Of a DNA stretch of 12,892 nucleotides, positions 1 to 6,016 are shown in pieces (within the stretch, counting starts at the first letter, position 1; every line of letters begins with the position of its first letter). This stretch comes from Bacilli bacterium. GTDB lineage: Bacteria > Bacillota_I > Bacilli_A > RF39 > UBA660. Made by a program: the position numbers and the translations under genes. A model generated the notes under the pieces. It did no database searches. It was not told the DNA's origin and was given only the letters and a program-made list of their open reading frames with translations. The DNA lies in NCBI GenBank assembly GCA_024693165.1, contig JAILLM010000003.1, forward strand, positions 1 through 12,892, read 5' to 3'.

Positions 1-9
1 CTTAATCAT
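1..9 (-). CDS. Possible start of a divergent gene running off the left edge
   Basis: On the minus strand an ATG at 9-7 is followed by ATT AAG and the window then ends. An AGGGA lies about 8 bases upstream (near 20-16) at a plausible ribosome binding distance. Only three codons are visible, so product and reality cannot be judged. It matters mainly because it would make 10-135 a divergent intergenic region. Confidence 0.22.
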
Positions 10-39
10 TAATAATCCCTACTTTCCTATTTTTATATT

Positions 40-60
40 ACTTTTTAGACTCTAAAAAGT
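40..60. promoter_or_regulatory. Perfect 21-nt palindrome, candidate operator
   Basis: ACTTTTTAGA (40-49), one central C, then TCTAAAAAGT (51-60): two perfect 10-base arms around a single base. With only one central base a stable RNA hairpin would lose inner pairs, and no U-tract follows on either strand. A dimeric DNA-binding site therefore fits better than a terminator. It lies about 76 bases upstream of the slipin start codon, between it and a possible divergent gene. Which regulator would bind is unknown. Confidence 0.45.
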
Positions 61-135
61 CAATAAATGAAACCGATTATCATTTAAAAAAAAACATAAA
101 TGAATTATAATAAATACATAGAAAGGATATTAATT

Positions 136-927
136 ATGGATGGATTATTAATTGTTATAGGTTTTATTGTTCTAATAATAATTTTAAGTTCAATAAGACA
201 AATTAATGAATATGAGAAAGGAATTTTATTCGAATATGGTAAATTTAAAAGAATACTAAATCCAGGTTGGCATATAATATTGCCTATTATTCAAAGTTTC
301 CAAAGAATCGATATAAGAACTAAAGCAGTAGACGTTCCAGAACAAGATGCTATTACTAAAGATAACGTAACTATTAAAATTAATGCAGTTTTATATTACA
401 AAATCTTTGATGCATCTAAAGCTATTTGTGCTGTTGAAGATTACAAATATGCAGTTTCTCAATTAGCTCAAACTACAATGCGTAATGCAGTTGGTGCTGT
501 TACACTTGATGAATTATTAACTCAAAGAAATAAAATTTCTACTGAAATTTGTGATGTAATCGATCAAGCTTCAGACCCATGGGGAATTAAAGTAGAAAAC
601 GTTGAATTAAAAGATGTTAAATTACCAGCAGACATGCAAAGAACAATTGCTAAGATTGCTGAAGCTGAAAGAGAAAAACAAGCTGTTATTACTAAAGCTG
701 TTGGTGAAAGAGAAGCAGCTAATAATTTAGCAGAAGCAGCAAGAGAATTAAGTAGTGCTCCTGGTGCTCTTCACTTAAGAACTTTAGCAACACTTAATGA
801 TTTATCATCAGATCAATCAAATACAATTGTCTTTGCAATTCCAATCGAAGTGTTAAGTGCATTTGGTCAACAAGGTGCAACTAAAGCAGTTGAACAAATT
901 CAAAAATTAACTAATAAAGATGAATAA
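136..927 (+). CDS. Slipin / stomatin-like SPFH (band 7) membrane protein
   Basis: Predicted 263-aa SPFH/band-7 protein of the slipin type. These oligomerise on the inner face of the membrane and organise microdomains or influence membrane proteases. Visible features: an N-terminal hydrophobic segment at about residues 3-20, then the typical slipin run (EYEKGILFEYGKFKRIL about 26-40, NPGWHIILP 42-50, DVPEQDAITKDNV 66-78), and a charged helical stretch rich in A, E and K at about 170-205 (IAKIAEAEREKQAV) that forms a coiled coil in the family. Length and order match the family. An in-frame ATG at 100 exists, but the start at 136 is preferred because GAAAGGA (121-127) sits 8 bases before it. A TATAAT at 106-111 could be the -10 element. 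Bacterial slipins are often paired with an NfeD gene; none is visible here. The stop is followed by a shared hairpin. Confidence 0.93.
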   Translation: MDGLLIVIGFIVLIIILSSIRQINEYEKGILFEYGKFKRILNPGWHIILPIIQSFQRIDIRTKAVDVPEQDAITKDNVTIKINAVLYYKIFDASKAICAVEDYKYAVSQLAQTTMRNAVGAVTLDELLTQRNKISTEICDVIDQASDPWGIKVENVELKDVKLPADMQRTIAKIAEAEREKQAVITKAVGEREAANNLAEAARELSSAPGALHLRTLATLNDLSSDQSNTIVFAIPIEVLSAFGQQGATKAVEQIQKLTNKDE

Positions 928-929
928 TA

Positions 930-955
930 AAAAGTAGGAATTATTTCCTACTTTT
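930..955. terminator. Bidirectional intrinsic terminator between convergent genes
   Basis: AAAAGTAGGAA (930-940) pairs with TTCCTACTTTT (945-955) around a 4-base loop at 941-944. The stop codon of the minus-strand gene (941-943) lies in the loop, and its last four codons form one arm. A short T-rich run follows on the plus strand, so it can serve the slipin gene and, less strongly, the opposing gene. Confidence 0.8.
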
Positions 956-1231
956 ATTTTGCTCTAATAAATCTCCTTTAACTTTATTATAATTAGAATT
1001 CATATATTCAAAAGCATCTTGTGGAGTTTGATTACCTCTTTCTTTAACTTCACTATTCACAATTGCTTCTCTTTCATCACTGTTTAAAAATTCATTATTA
1101 TTAACAACAAATTTTTCATATACAGGTTGTTCAGTAGCACTTCTAGGTTTAATACTAGCATTAACAGGATTTACTCTTTTAACAGCATCACCTGCATATC
1201 CAGATTTTGTAACTATTAATGAATCCTTCAT
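941..1231 (-). CDS. Unknown 96-aa soluble protein
   Basis: I do not recognise this protein. It is 96 residues from ATG 1231, with no membrane segment and no signal peptide. The second half is hydrophilic and probably helical (residues about 48-92, rich in E, N, K), including SDEREAIVNSEVKERG. Alternative starts are GTG 1240 and ATG 1237. ATG 1231 is preferred because AGGTGA (1242-1237) precedes it by 5 bases, the same arrangement as at several other genes in the window. An extended -10 lies just upstream at 1257-1249. Its 3' end is convergent with the slipin gene and overlaps the shared terminator. Codon use resembles its neighbours, so it is probably real. Confidence 0.65.
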   Translation of the reverse strand: MKDSLIVTKSGYAGDAVKRVNPVNASIKPRSATEQPVYEKFVVNNNEFLNSDEREAIVNSEVKERGNQTPQDAFEYMNSNYNKVKGDLLEQNKSRK

Positions 1232-1248
1232 ACACATCACCTAAACCT

Positions 1249-1257
1249 ATAATAACA
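1249..1257 (-). promoter_or_regulatory. Extended -10 promoter for the 96-aa gene
   Basis: The minus strand reads TGTTATTAT, a TGn extended -10 with 5 of 6 matches to TATAAT, 7 bases ahead of the AGGTGA ribosome binding site. No good -35 is visible. It resembles the TGnTATAAT sites upstream of several other genes in this window. Confidence 0.45.
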
Positions 1258-1264
1258 TATAAAC

Positions 1265-1293
1265 TTGTAAATTTTAAAGTTTTTTAATAATAT
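1265..1293 (+). promoter_or_regulatory. Possible promoter of the methyltransferase gene
   Basis: TTGTAA (1265-1270) and TAATAT (1288-1293) are separated by 17 bases; each matches 4 of 6 consensus bases. Transcription would begin about 8 bases before the ATG, giving a very short leader, in keeping with the weak ribosome binding site there. Weak support in AT-rich DNA. Confidence 0.3.
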
Positions 1294-1308
1294 ATACATG
1301 TGATTTAT

Positions 1309-2079
1309 ATGAACGAAGAAAATTTAATAAAACATTATAATAAGCATAACGAAGACAAAAGACTTAAAACTAGACATGCACAAATTGAGTACATAACAGG
1401 ACTTACTTATATTAAAAAGTATTTAAAAAAGGGTTCTTCAATCTTAGATGTTGGCGCTGCAACAGGTGCCTACTCCATTCCATTATTCAATGATGGATAT
1501 GATGTAACAGCATTTGAATTAGTTAAACACAACTTAAAAGAAATAGAAATTAAAGAACCTAACATTAAATGTGTTCAAGGAAATGCAATTGATCTATCAA
1601 AATTTGATGATAATTCATTTGATGGTATCTTACTATTTGGTCCAATGTACCATTTAATAAGTTATGAAGAAAAACTACAAGCACTTAAAGAAGCAAAAAG
1701 AGTTGTTAAACCAAATGGACTAATATTCATAAGTTACTGTATGAATGAATATGCAGTTATTACACATGCTTTTAAAGAACGTCAAATACTAAATATCAAA
1801 GATGAATTAGATGATAACTTTAAAGTATTAAATAAACCTACTGATCTTTATACATATGTAAGACTTGAAGATATTAATAAACTAATGAATGATACTAATT
1901 TGGAAAGAGTTAATATACTAAGCCAAGATGGTCCTGCAGAATACTTAAAAAAAGAAATTAACTCAATGAATGATGAAGAATTAGATATGTTAATAAAATA
2001 TCATTTATCAACATGTGAAAGACCAGAATTACTTGGTGCTGGAAGACATATTTTAGATATACTAAAAAAAGTGGATTAA
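1309..2079 (+). CDS. Class I SAM-dependent methyltransferase
   Basis: Predicted 256-aa Rossmann-fold methyltransferase that transfers a methyl group from S-adenosylmethionine; the acceptor cannot be told from sequence. SAM-binding motif I is LDVGAATGAYS (residues 46-56). An acidic residue at the end of strand 2 (FE, 69-70) suits ribose contact. GNAIDL (91-96) and FDGILLFGPMYHL (104-116) match the later motifs, and RVVKPNGLIFIS (131-142) is the usual strand 5 segment of the Methyltransf_11/25 type. The C-terminal about 90 residues are a helical extension that may set specificity. The frame extends to GTG 1300, but ATG 1309 fits better. The ribosome binding site is weak (GTGAT at 1300-1304), suggesting modest translation. 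Convergent with the next gene, 9 bases apart, sharing a hairpin. Confidence 0.9.
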   Translation: MNEENLIKHYNKHNEDKRLKTRHAQIEYITGLTYIKKYLKKGSSILDVGAATGAYSIPLFNDGYDVTAFELVKHNLKEIEIKEPNIKCVQGNAIDLSKFDDNSFDGILLFGPMYHLISYEEKLQALKEAKRVVKPNGLIFISYCMNEYAVITHAFKERQILNIKDELDDNFKVLNKPTDLYTYVRLEDINKLMNDTNLERVNILSQDGPAEYLKKEINSMNDEELDMLIKYHLSTCERPELLGAGRHILDILKKVD

Positions 2080-2090
2080 TATCCACTTTT
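2067..2090. terminator. Bidirectional intrinsic terminator
   Basis: AAAAGTGGAT (2067-2076) pairs with ATCCACTTTT (2081-2090) around the loop TAAT. The methyltransferase stop codon (2077-2079) is in the loop, and the minus-strand gene's stop begins at the arm's end (2091-2089). ATTTTTT follows on the plus strand; an A-rich run before the stem supplies Us on the minus strand. Confidence 0.82.
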
Positions 2091-2850
2091 ATTTTTTCTT
2101 AGTTTTCTTAGTTGTTTTAGTTGATTCTTCAACTGCTTTTTGAGTTGTAGTGTTTGTTTCTTTTTTCTTAGTTGTAGATTCAGTTTGTTCTTCATCTTTA
2201 AATCCACATGCAGTAACAAGTTCTAATTTATAACTTCCTTGTTCAAATGGATCTTGTGGATAAATAATTACTTTTGTATTATCACCATCACATTTATATT
2301 TATCATTTTCAAACCAAGCTTTTTGTAATGCTTCTACTCTTTCAGCAATTTTAGCATCTGTTTGAGCTTCTTCTAATTCTTTATATTTGTCAGTAGTAAC
2401 ATAATATCTAATTAAGTTTTCTAATGATACTTTAATTCCTAATTGTTCATATTTAGATAAGAATTCTCTTCTCTTATCTTCATCACCATTTCCAGCAGAT
2501 TTATAATAGAAATCTTCATAGAATGTAACACCTAACATATTAAGTTTACTCTTCATTTCCTTTTCAGTTTTATTTAAACTAAATGTAGGAATTAATAGAA
2601 CTACAACTAATAATACTACTAAAACTGCTCCAGTTCCGATTGCAATCTTCTTATGATTCTTGCATAAACTAACTAAGGCACTAAAACCTTTTTTAATACC
2701 ATTACCAGCTTTAACTAAACCTGTTTTAATAGCACTTAAAATATTCTTAACTACATCCTTAAAACCAACTTTGTTTTTACTAATTACATTTTCTGCACCT
2801 TTCTTTTCTGAAGGTACAACTGTAGTATTTTTTTCTTTTTTCAACTTCAT
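2089..2850 (-). CDS. Single-pass membrane protein with Lys/Thr-rich tail, unknown function
   Basis: I do not recognise a family. The 253-aa product has a basic cytoplasmic N-terminal region (1-68, many K), one clear membrane span (about 69-90, AIGTGAVLVVLLVVVLLI) and an outer domain of about 125 residues (helical, with Y-rich IRYYVTTDKYKELE near 147-160). Two cysteines in this outer part (about 187 and 215) could form a disulfide. A low-complexity tail of about 35 residues in K, T, E ends in KKTKKK. The frame reaches GTG 2862, but ATG 2850 is preferred because GGGTGGTGA (2864-2856) precedes it by 5 bases. A TGTTATAAT extended -10 lies upstream. The basic tail outside the cell could bind anionic wall polymers, which is inference. 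Confidence 0.75.
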   Translation of the reverse strand: MKLKKEKNTTVVPSEKKGAENVISKNKVGFKDVVKNILSAIKTGLVKAGNGIKKGFSALVSLCKNHKKIAIGTGAVLVVLLVVVLLIPTFSLNKTEKEMKSKLNMLGVTFYEDFYYKSAGNGDEDKRREFLSKYEQLGIKVSLENLIRYYVTTDKYKELEEAQTDAKIAERVEALQKAWFENDKYKCDGDNTKVIIYPQDPFEQGSYKLELVTACGFKDEEQTESTTKKKETNTTTQKAVEESTKTTKKTKKK

Positions 2851-2877
2851 CTTTCTCACCACCCTATCGTTAAAATA

Positions 2878-2886
2878 ATTATAACA
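2878..2886 (-). promoter_or_regulatory. Extended -10 promoter TGTTATAAT
   Basis: The minus strand carries a perfect TATAAT (2883-2878) with the TGn extension (2886-2884). It is 13 bases upstream of the GGGTGGTGA ribosome binding site of the membrane protein gene. No convincing -35 at normal spacing. Confidence 0.6.
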
Positions 2887-2901
2887 TAAGATTTCAAAAA
2901 A

Positions 2902-2942
2902 TGTATATTTTATTTTAATTTTATATAATAATAAGATATAAT
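2902..2942 (+). promoter_or_regulatory. Promoter region of the glycosyltransferase gene
   Basis: Two TATAAT hexamers occur: 2924-2929, with a poor -35 (TGTATA, 2902-2907, spacer 16), and 2937-2942. The first would give a leader of about 24 bases; the second would start transcription inside the ribosome binding site. The first is preferred. The exact element is uncertain in this AT-rich gap. Confidence 0.35.
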
Positions 2943-2959
2943 TTTAGTGAGGTGAGAAT

Positions 2960-3895
2960 ATGCTAGATGTAATAATCCCAACATTCAATGAAGAAGATAA
3001 TATCGAACCATTATACAAAGAATTATCTACTACTTTAAAAAATATAAAATATAATCTAATTTTTATAGATGATGGTTCAACTGATAAGTCATTATCCAAG
3101 CTAATAAAAATATATAAAAAAGATACTAATAGAATTAAAATTATATCTTTTACTAGAAACTTTGGTAAGGATGCTGCAATCTACGCAGGACTTAAGGAAG
3201 CACATGGTAAATACATATCAATCATAGATTCTGATTTACAACAACATCCAAAACACATTCTTGAAATGGTAGAATTTCTTGAAAAAAATGAGGATTATGA
3301 TGAAGTAGCAATGGTTAATAGTTATTGTAATGATTCATTCATTCAAAAGAAATTTAAAAAAACATTCTATAAATTAATGACTAAACTAACTCATTACAAT
3401 TTCGAAGTTGGTGCATCTGACTTTAGAACAATTAGAAACTATGTTGCTAAAACTTTAATTGATTTAAAAGAAACAAATAGATTTACTAAAGGATTATTTG
3501 CATGGACAGGATTCAATGTTAAATTCATGAAATACACTCCAGATAAAAGATTACATGGTAAATCAAAATTTAATTTTAGAAAACAAATTAATTATGCAAT
3601 TGATGGAATCCTAAACTTTTCAACTTCACCAATGAAGATTGCACTATATTTAGGATCAACATTATCAACATGTTCATTTATATATTTAATATATTTAATT
3701 ATTAAAACTCTAGTATTAGGAAAAGACGTTCCTGGATTTGCTTCCCTAATGTCAGTTATATTACTACTTGGTGGTGTAATACTAACAATGCTTGGACTTA
3801 TTGGTGAATATGTATCAAGAATTTATATGGAAACAAAGCAAAGACCAATTTATGTATCTAAAGTGAAATTTGGTTTTGATGACGATATACTATAA
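2960..3895 (+). CDS. Family 2 glycosyltransferase, GtrB/CsbB/DPM1-like (undecaprenyl-phosphate sugar transferase)
   Basis: Predicted 311-aa inner-membrane GT2 enzyme of the polyprenyl-phosphate type. Such enzymes move a sugar from a nucleotide donor to undecaprenyl phosphate for later modification of wall polymers. Visible: VIIPTFNEEDNI (4-15), donor-binding DDGST (37-41), RNFGKDAAIYAGL (66-78), the catalytic D-x-D as DSDLQQH (90-96), GASDFR (151-156), and the RLHGKSKF segment (197-204) typical of the group. Two C-terminal membrane helices (about 226-249 and 259-283) follow, and length fits the family. A strong GAGGTGA site (2949-2955) precedes ATG 2960 by 4 bases. In gtrABC-type clusters a small GtrA flippase lies next to gtrB; none is seen here. 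Which sugar is moved cannot be read from the sequence. Confidence 0.92.
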   Translation: MLDVIIPTFNEEDNIEPLYKELSTTLKNIKYNLIFIDDGSTDKSLSKLIKIYKKDTNRIKIISFTRNFGKDAAIYAGLKEAHGKYISIIDSDLQQHPKHILEMVEFLEKNEDYDEVAMVNSYCNDSFIQKKFKKTFYKLMTKLTHYNFEVGASDFRTIRNYVAKTLIDLKETNRFTKGLFAWTGFNVKFMKYTPDKRLHGKSKFNFRKQINYAIDGILNFSTSPMKIALYLGSTLSTCSFIYLIYLIIKTLVLGKDVPGFASLMSVILLLGGVILTMLGLIGEYVSRIYMETKQRPIYVSKVKFGFDDDIL

Positions 3896-3897
3896 AA

Positions 3898-3923
3898 AAA
3901 ATTGAGGATTACTCCTCAATTTT
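3898..3923. terminator. Bidirectional intrinsic terminator
   Basis: AAAATTGAGGA (3898-3908) pairs perfectly with TCCTCAATTTT (3913-3923); the loop is 3909-3912. The loop holds the stop codon of the minus-strand repeat protein (3911-3909). An A-run at 3894-3901 gives the U-tract for the minus strand, and ATTTTG follows on the plus strand. It serves the glycosyltransferase and the opposing two-gene unit. Confidence 0.85.
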
Positions 3924-4124
3924 ATTTTGTACTAATAAATCACTATCAGTTTCTTTTTGCACTATGATGTCATTATCTGCATCATTTTGTACAAGTAAAT
4001 CATTATCTTTTTCTTCTTGTACAAGAAGATCAATATCAGTATCAACTTGAACAATTAAATCGTTATCATTCTCTTCTTGTACTAATACATCATTGTTTTC
4101 TTTAACTATTAAATTGTTATCCAT
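3909..4124 (-). CDS. Acidic decapeptide-repeat protein (71 aa), unknown function
   Basis: I do not recognise a family. The product is built from seven copies of a short unit, D-N-D-[LI]-[LI]-V-Q-x-x-x. The central V falls at residues 7, 15, 25, 35, 45, 55 and 65, so the last six copies are exactly 10 residues apart. It has 14 Asp and 8 Glu against 4 Lys, with no Arg, His, Cys or aromatic residue, no signal peptide and no membrane span. A regular run of short beta strands or a beta-solenoid is conceivable. The Leu and Val codons differ between copies (TTA/CTT, GTA/GTT/GTG) while residues stay constant, pointing to selection on the protein. AAGGAG (4136-4131) lies 6 bases before the ATG and is formed by the last codons of the upstream lysozyme-like gene, so the two are translationally coupled. 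Confidence 0.75.
   Translation of the reverse strand: MDNNLIVKENNDVLVQEENDNDLIVQVDTDIDLLVQEEKDNDLLVQNDADNDIIVQKETDSDLLVQNKIEE
3909..4124 (-). repeat. Coding tandem repeat, 30-bp period, seven degenerate copies
   Basis: The gene consists of 30-bp units encoding DNDLLVQxxx, with the first unit shorter (24 bp between the first two V codons). The units have diverged at synonymous positions, so this is an old, protein-maintained repeat rather than a recent slippage array. Confidence 0.75.
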
Positions 4125-4127
4125 TTT

Positions 4128-4856
4128 CTACTCCTTATTTTTAATTACTTCCATCCATCTTCTTATCTTTTGAGCATAATTATATGCATTAGATGGATTA
4201 TATTTACCAGCTATTAGTTCAGGTGTATTTAAACCTTGAGACCAATAACCGTTATATAAATTATTAAAATATCCTTCTAAACCTTTATCTAAAGTTTCAT
4301 AATTGCATCCAATCATTCCACCCCAGTTATTTCTGCTTACTGCCCAAGATGCACATCCTGCAGATGAAGAACAACCAGTTTCCTCAAGTGTAATTGCAAC
4401 TGCTAAATAAGGATCAAATCCTGTTCTTCTAGTAAAGTCAGCATAAAAATAACCAGTATTAGTTAAATTACTTTTTAAAGACTTATTTAATTTATCAGTT
4501 AATTCAGTAATAGTCATACCATCATAAATAATTGAACCATCATCTTCGAATGTTGGAGGTGTACTATAAACATACTCTCCAGTATCATTACCTTCATAAA
4601 TTGTAAAATCTTCATCATTAGTTCCTTCAATTTCTGAATAAGGTTTATTAGTTTTAACTTCTTCAGTTTTAACTGCTTTAGTGACAGCTTCAACATAACC
4701 ATTCAAAGAAGCATTCTTTTCAGGATTCATAATTTTTCTTATAGGTTCTAAAATATTTAAATCTGCAAAGAATATCTTTTTAACACCAAACATTAAAGAA
4801 ACACAAATTATCAAAAATAAAAACAATAATAATATTGGTTTTTTACTATTCTTCAT
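4128..4856 (-). CDS. Membrane-anchored lysozyme/glucosaminidase-like peptidoglycan hydrolase
   Basis: Predicted 242-aa protein with an N-terminal membrane anchor (about 8-24, after KKP), an acidic low-complexity linker (about 60-110) and a C-terminal lysozyme-like domain (about 115-238). The domain shows FDPYLAVAITLEETG (147-161), where E158 or E159 is the likely catalytic acid; SRNNWGG (174-180), comparable to the NN-[FW]-x-G element of GH73/lysozyme-like folds; and the helices YETLDKGLEGYFNNL (186-200) and IAGKYNP (215-221). The expected role is cleaving glycan strands of peptidoglycan outside the membrane. Four cysteines (161, 168, 184 in the domain; 18 in the anchor) are visible. The start follows a weak site (GAAAGTAAG) and a good extended -10 promoter. 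Its last codons AAG GAG TAG create the ribosome binding site for the next gene. The exact glycosidase class is unresolved. Confidence 0.78.
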   Translation of the reverse strand: MKNSKKPILLLFLFLIICVSLMFGVKKIFFADLNILEPIRKIMNPEKNASLNGYVEAVTKAVKTEEVKTNKPYSEIEGTNDEDFTIYEGNDTGEYVYSTPPTFEDDGSIIYDGMTITELTDKLNKSLKSNLTNTGYFYADFTRRTGFDPYLAVAITLEETGCSSSAGCASWAVSRNNWGGMIGCNYETLDKGLEGYFNNLYNGYWSQGLNTPELIAGKYNPSNAYNYAQKIRRWMEVIKNKE

Positions 4857-4886
4857 ACATATCTTACTTTCTATTTATGTATATAA

Positions 4887-4915
4887 ATTATAACATTTAC
4901 ACAAGTAGTAAGCAA
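4887..4915 (-). promoter_or_regulatory. Promoter of the lysozyme-like/repeat-protein operon
   Basis: On the minus strand TTGCTT (4915-4910) and TATAAT (4892-4887) are 17 bases apart, and TGT before the -10 makes it an extended -10 (TGTTATAAT). The predicted start near 4880 gives a leader of about 24 bases. One of the best promoter matches in the window. Confidence 0.62.
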
Positions 4916-4941
4916 TAAATATATAACCCATGAAAATACAC

Positions 4942-4972
4942 AAAAAAAACTATTGGGTTAACCAATAGTTTT
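4942..4972 (-). terminator. Intrinsic terminator of the surface-protein gene
   Basis: AAAACTATTGG (4946-4956) pairs with CCAATAGTTTT (4962-4972) around a 5-base loop. On the minus strand the stem is followed by eight Us from the A-run at 4949-4942. It lies just past the stop codon at 4981. Confidence 0.88.
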
Positions 4973-4980
4973 AATTCTAA

Positions 4981-5922
4981 CTAAATTGCTTTAAATGCGT
5001 CTTTTCTTTTAACAACTGTTAAAACGATAGCACATACTCCAAGTACGATTGCAGATGGAATTAAATAACTATCAACACCAGTTTTTGGTGATTTAACACA
5101 TTTTGCTTTTGAAGTAATCTTTGTAGATTTCTTACAATTTTCAGGTTGAGATCCTTCAATTCTCCATAAGTATTCAGTTTGATTATCTTCTGTAGTACAT
5201 TCATAACAAACATATGAACTTTCTGGAGCTTCAGTACAAACATAATCTTTATTCATTTCGATTACTGAGAATAAACCAGCAGCAATAGTAGTATCAGCAA
5301 CTGCATGACTAACTAATTCAGCTTTAGTAACAACATAATCTGCTCTAGTTAGTTTAATTGCAAAGTAATTACCAGCAGTAGCACTATCTTCAGTTTTAGT
5401 GAAGATATAAACTGTATCATCTTCATCTAAAGTATTTTTATCAGCAGCCCAAATTTGGAAAACAGTTAAATTCTTATCATTTAGTTCAACTGTTTGACCA
5501 ACTGTAGAAACACCAAATAATGCAGTAATATCAGCTAAAGTAGCAATTTCAACATCAATACCATCAGCAGCAGTAGTAGCATAACCATAAGGTGAAACAG
5601 CTTCTTTTCTATTTTCTGTTACAACTTTGTTATATAAAGTTCCACTATTTACAGAATTAGCAACACCACTAAGAAGGCCATTAGCAACTAATGAAAGTCC
5701 TCTATTATAACCAGTATGACCTTCACCTAAATATAAAGTTCCAACACCAGTGTTTTCCCAAAAATCAAGAATTTGTTCTTGAGTACCAGCAGCATGAAAT
5801 GCAGACCAATCTGATTCACTACCAGCATAATTTACATAATCTCCTACCTTGTATGATGCAGCATTAGCAACTACAGGAATAAAAGCTAAAGCAGCAACAA
5901 TACCAGCAAATAATTTTTTCAT
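4981..5922 (-). CDS. Secreted surface protein with an SPKTG sortase-like C-terminal signal
   Basis: Predicted 313-aa exported protein. Residues 1-21 are a clear signal peptide (KK, hydrophobic core, cleavage after ANA). The C-terminus has a wall-sorting layout: SPKTG (278-282), a hydrophobic stretch (about 286-304), then the basic tail KRKDAFKAI. SPKTG departs from LPxTG but resembles the xPKTG variants common in this part of the Bacillota (family knowledge). Between lie a domain of about 205 residues that I do not recognise (starting YKVGDYVNYAG, 24-34) and a Cys-rich segment before the anchor (Cys 229, 239, 242, 263, 275). ATG 5922 is preferred over the upstream in-frame start at 5967 because GAGGGAG (5937-5931) precedes it by 8 bases and the signal peptide then begins correctly. 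No sortase gene is in the window. Attachment to the wall is inferred. Confidence 0.82.
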   Translation of the reverse strand: MKKLFAGIVAALAFIPVVANAASYKVGDYVNYAGSESDWSAFHAAGTQEQILDFWENTGVGTLYLGEGHTGYNRGLSLVANGLLSGVANSVNSGTLYNKVVTENRKEAVSPYGYATTAADGIDVEIATLADITALFGVSTVGQTVELNDKNLTVFQIWAADKNTLDEDDTVYIFTKTEDSATAGNYFAIKLTRADYVVTKAELVSHAVADTTIAAGLFSVIEMNKDYVCTEAPESSYVCYECTTEDNQTEYLWRIEGSQPENCKKSTKITSKAKCVKSPKTGVDSYLIPSAIVLGVCAIVLTVVKRKDAFKAI

Positions 5923-5938
5923 CTTTTTATCTCCCTCT

Positions 5939-5969
5939 ATTATATTTTTATAAATTAAATATATCACAA
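5939..5969 (-). promoter_or_regulatory. Possible promoter of the surface-protein gene
   Basis: TTGTGA (5969-5964) and TATAAT (5944-5939) on the minus strand are 19 bases apart, somewhat long, and the -10 nearly touches the ribosome binding site. No terminator is visible after the deacetylase stop at 6017, so read-through from that gene is equally possible. Confidence 0.3.
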
Positions 5970-6016
5970 ATATATGAAATAATCTATAATCTTAAATAAT
6001 TTAAATCTTTTTTACA

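Noticed and set aside
70..84. Sequence resembling a CcpA cre site (TGA...CG...TCA) upstream of the slipin gene
   Set aside because: It matches the first part of the consensus, but the last positions are out of register by one base, and it is not a good palindrome.
2660..2878. 72-codon plus-strand open frame
   Set aside because: It is antisense to the N-terminal part of the 253-aa membrane protein, a Leu/Phe/Thr-rich shadow of Lys-rich coding, with no ribosome binding site.
3909..4124. Regularly spaced 30-bp repeats considered as a CRISPR array
   Set aside because: There are no unique spacers: the units are contiguous codons of an open frame and differ mainly at third positions.
4514..4702. 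62-codon minus-strand open frame
   Set aside because: Out-of-frame shadow inside the lysozyme-like gene; its low-complexity K/L/M composition is typical of shifted AT-rich coding.
5061..5243. 60-codon minus-strand open frame
   Set aside because: Out-of-frame shadow inside the surface-protein gene, without its own start signals.
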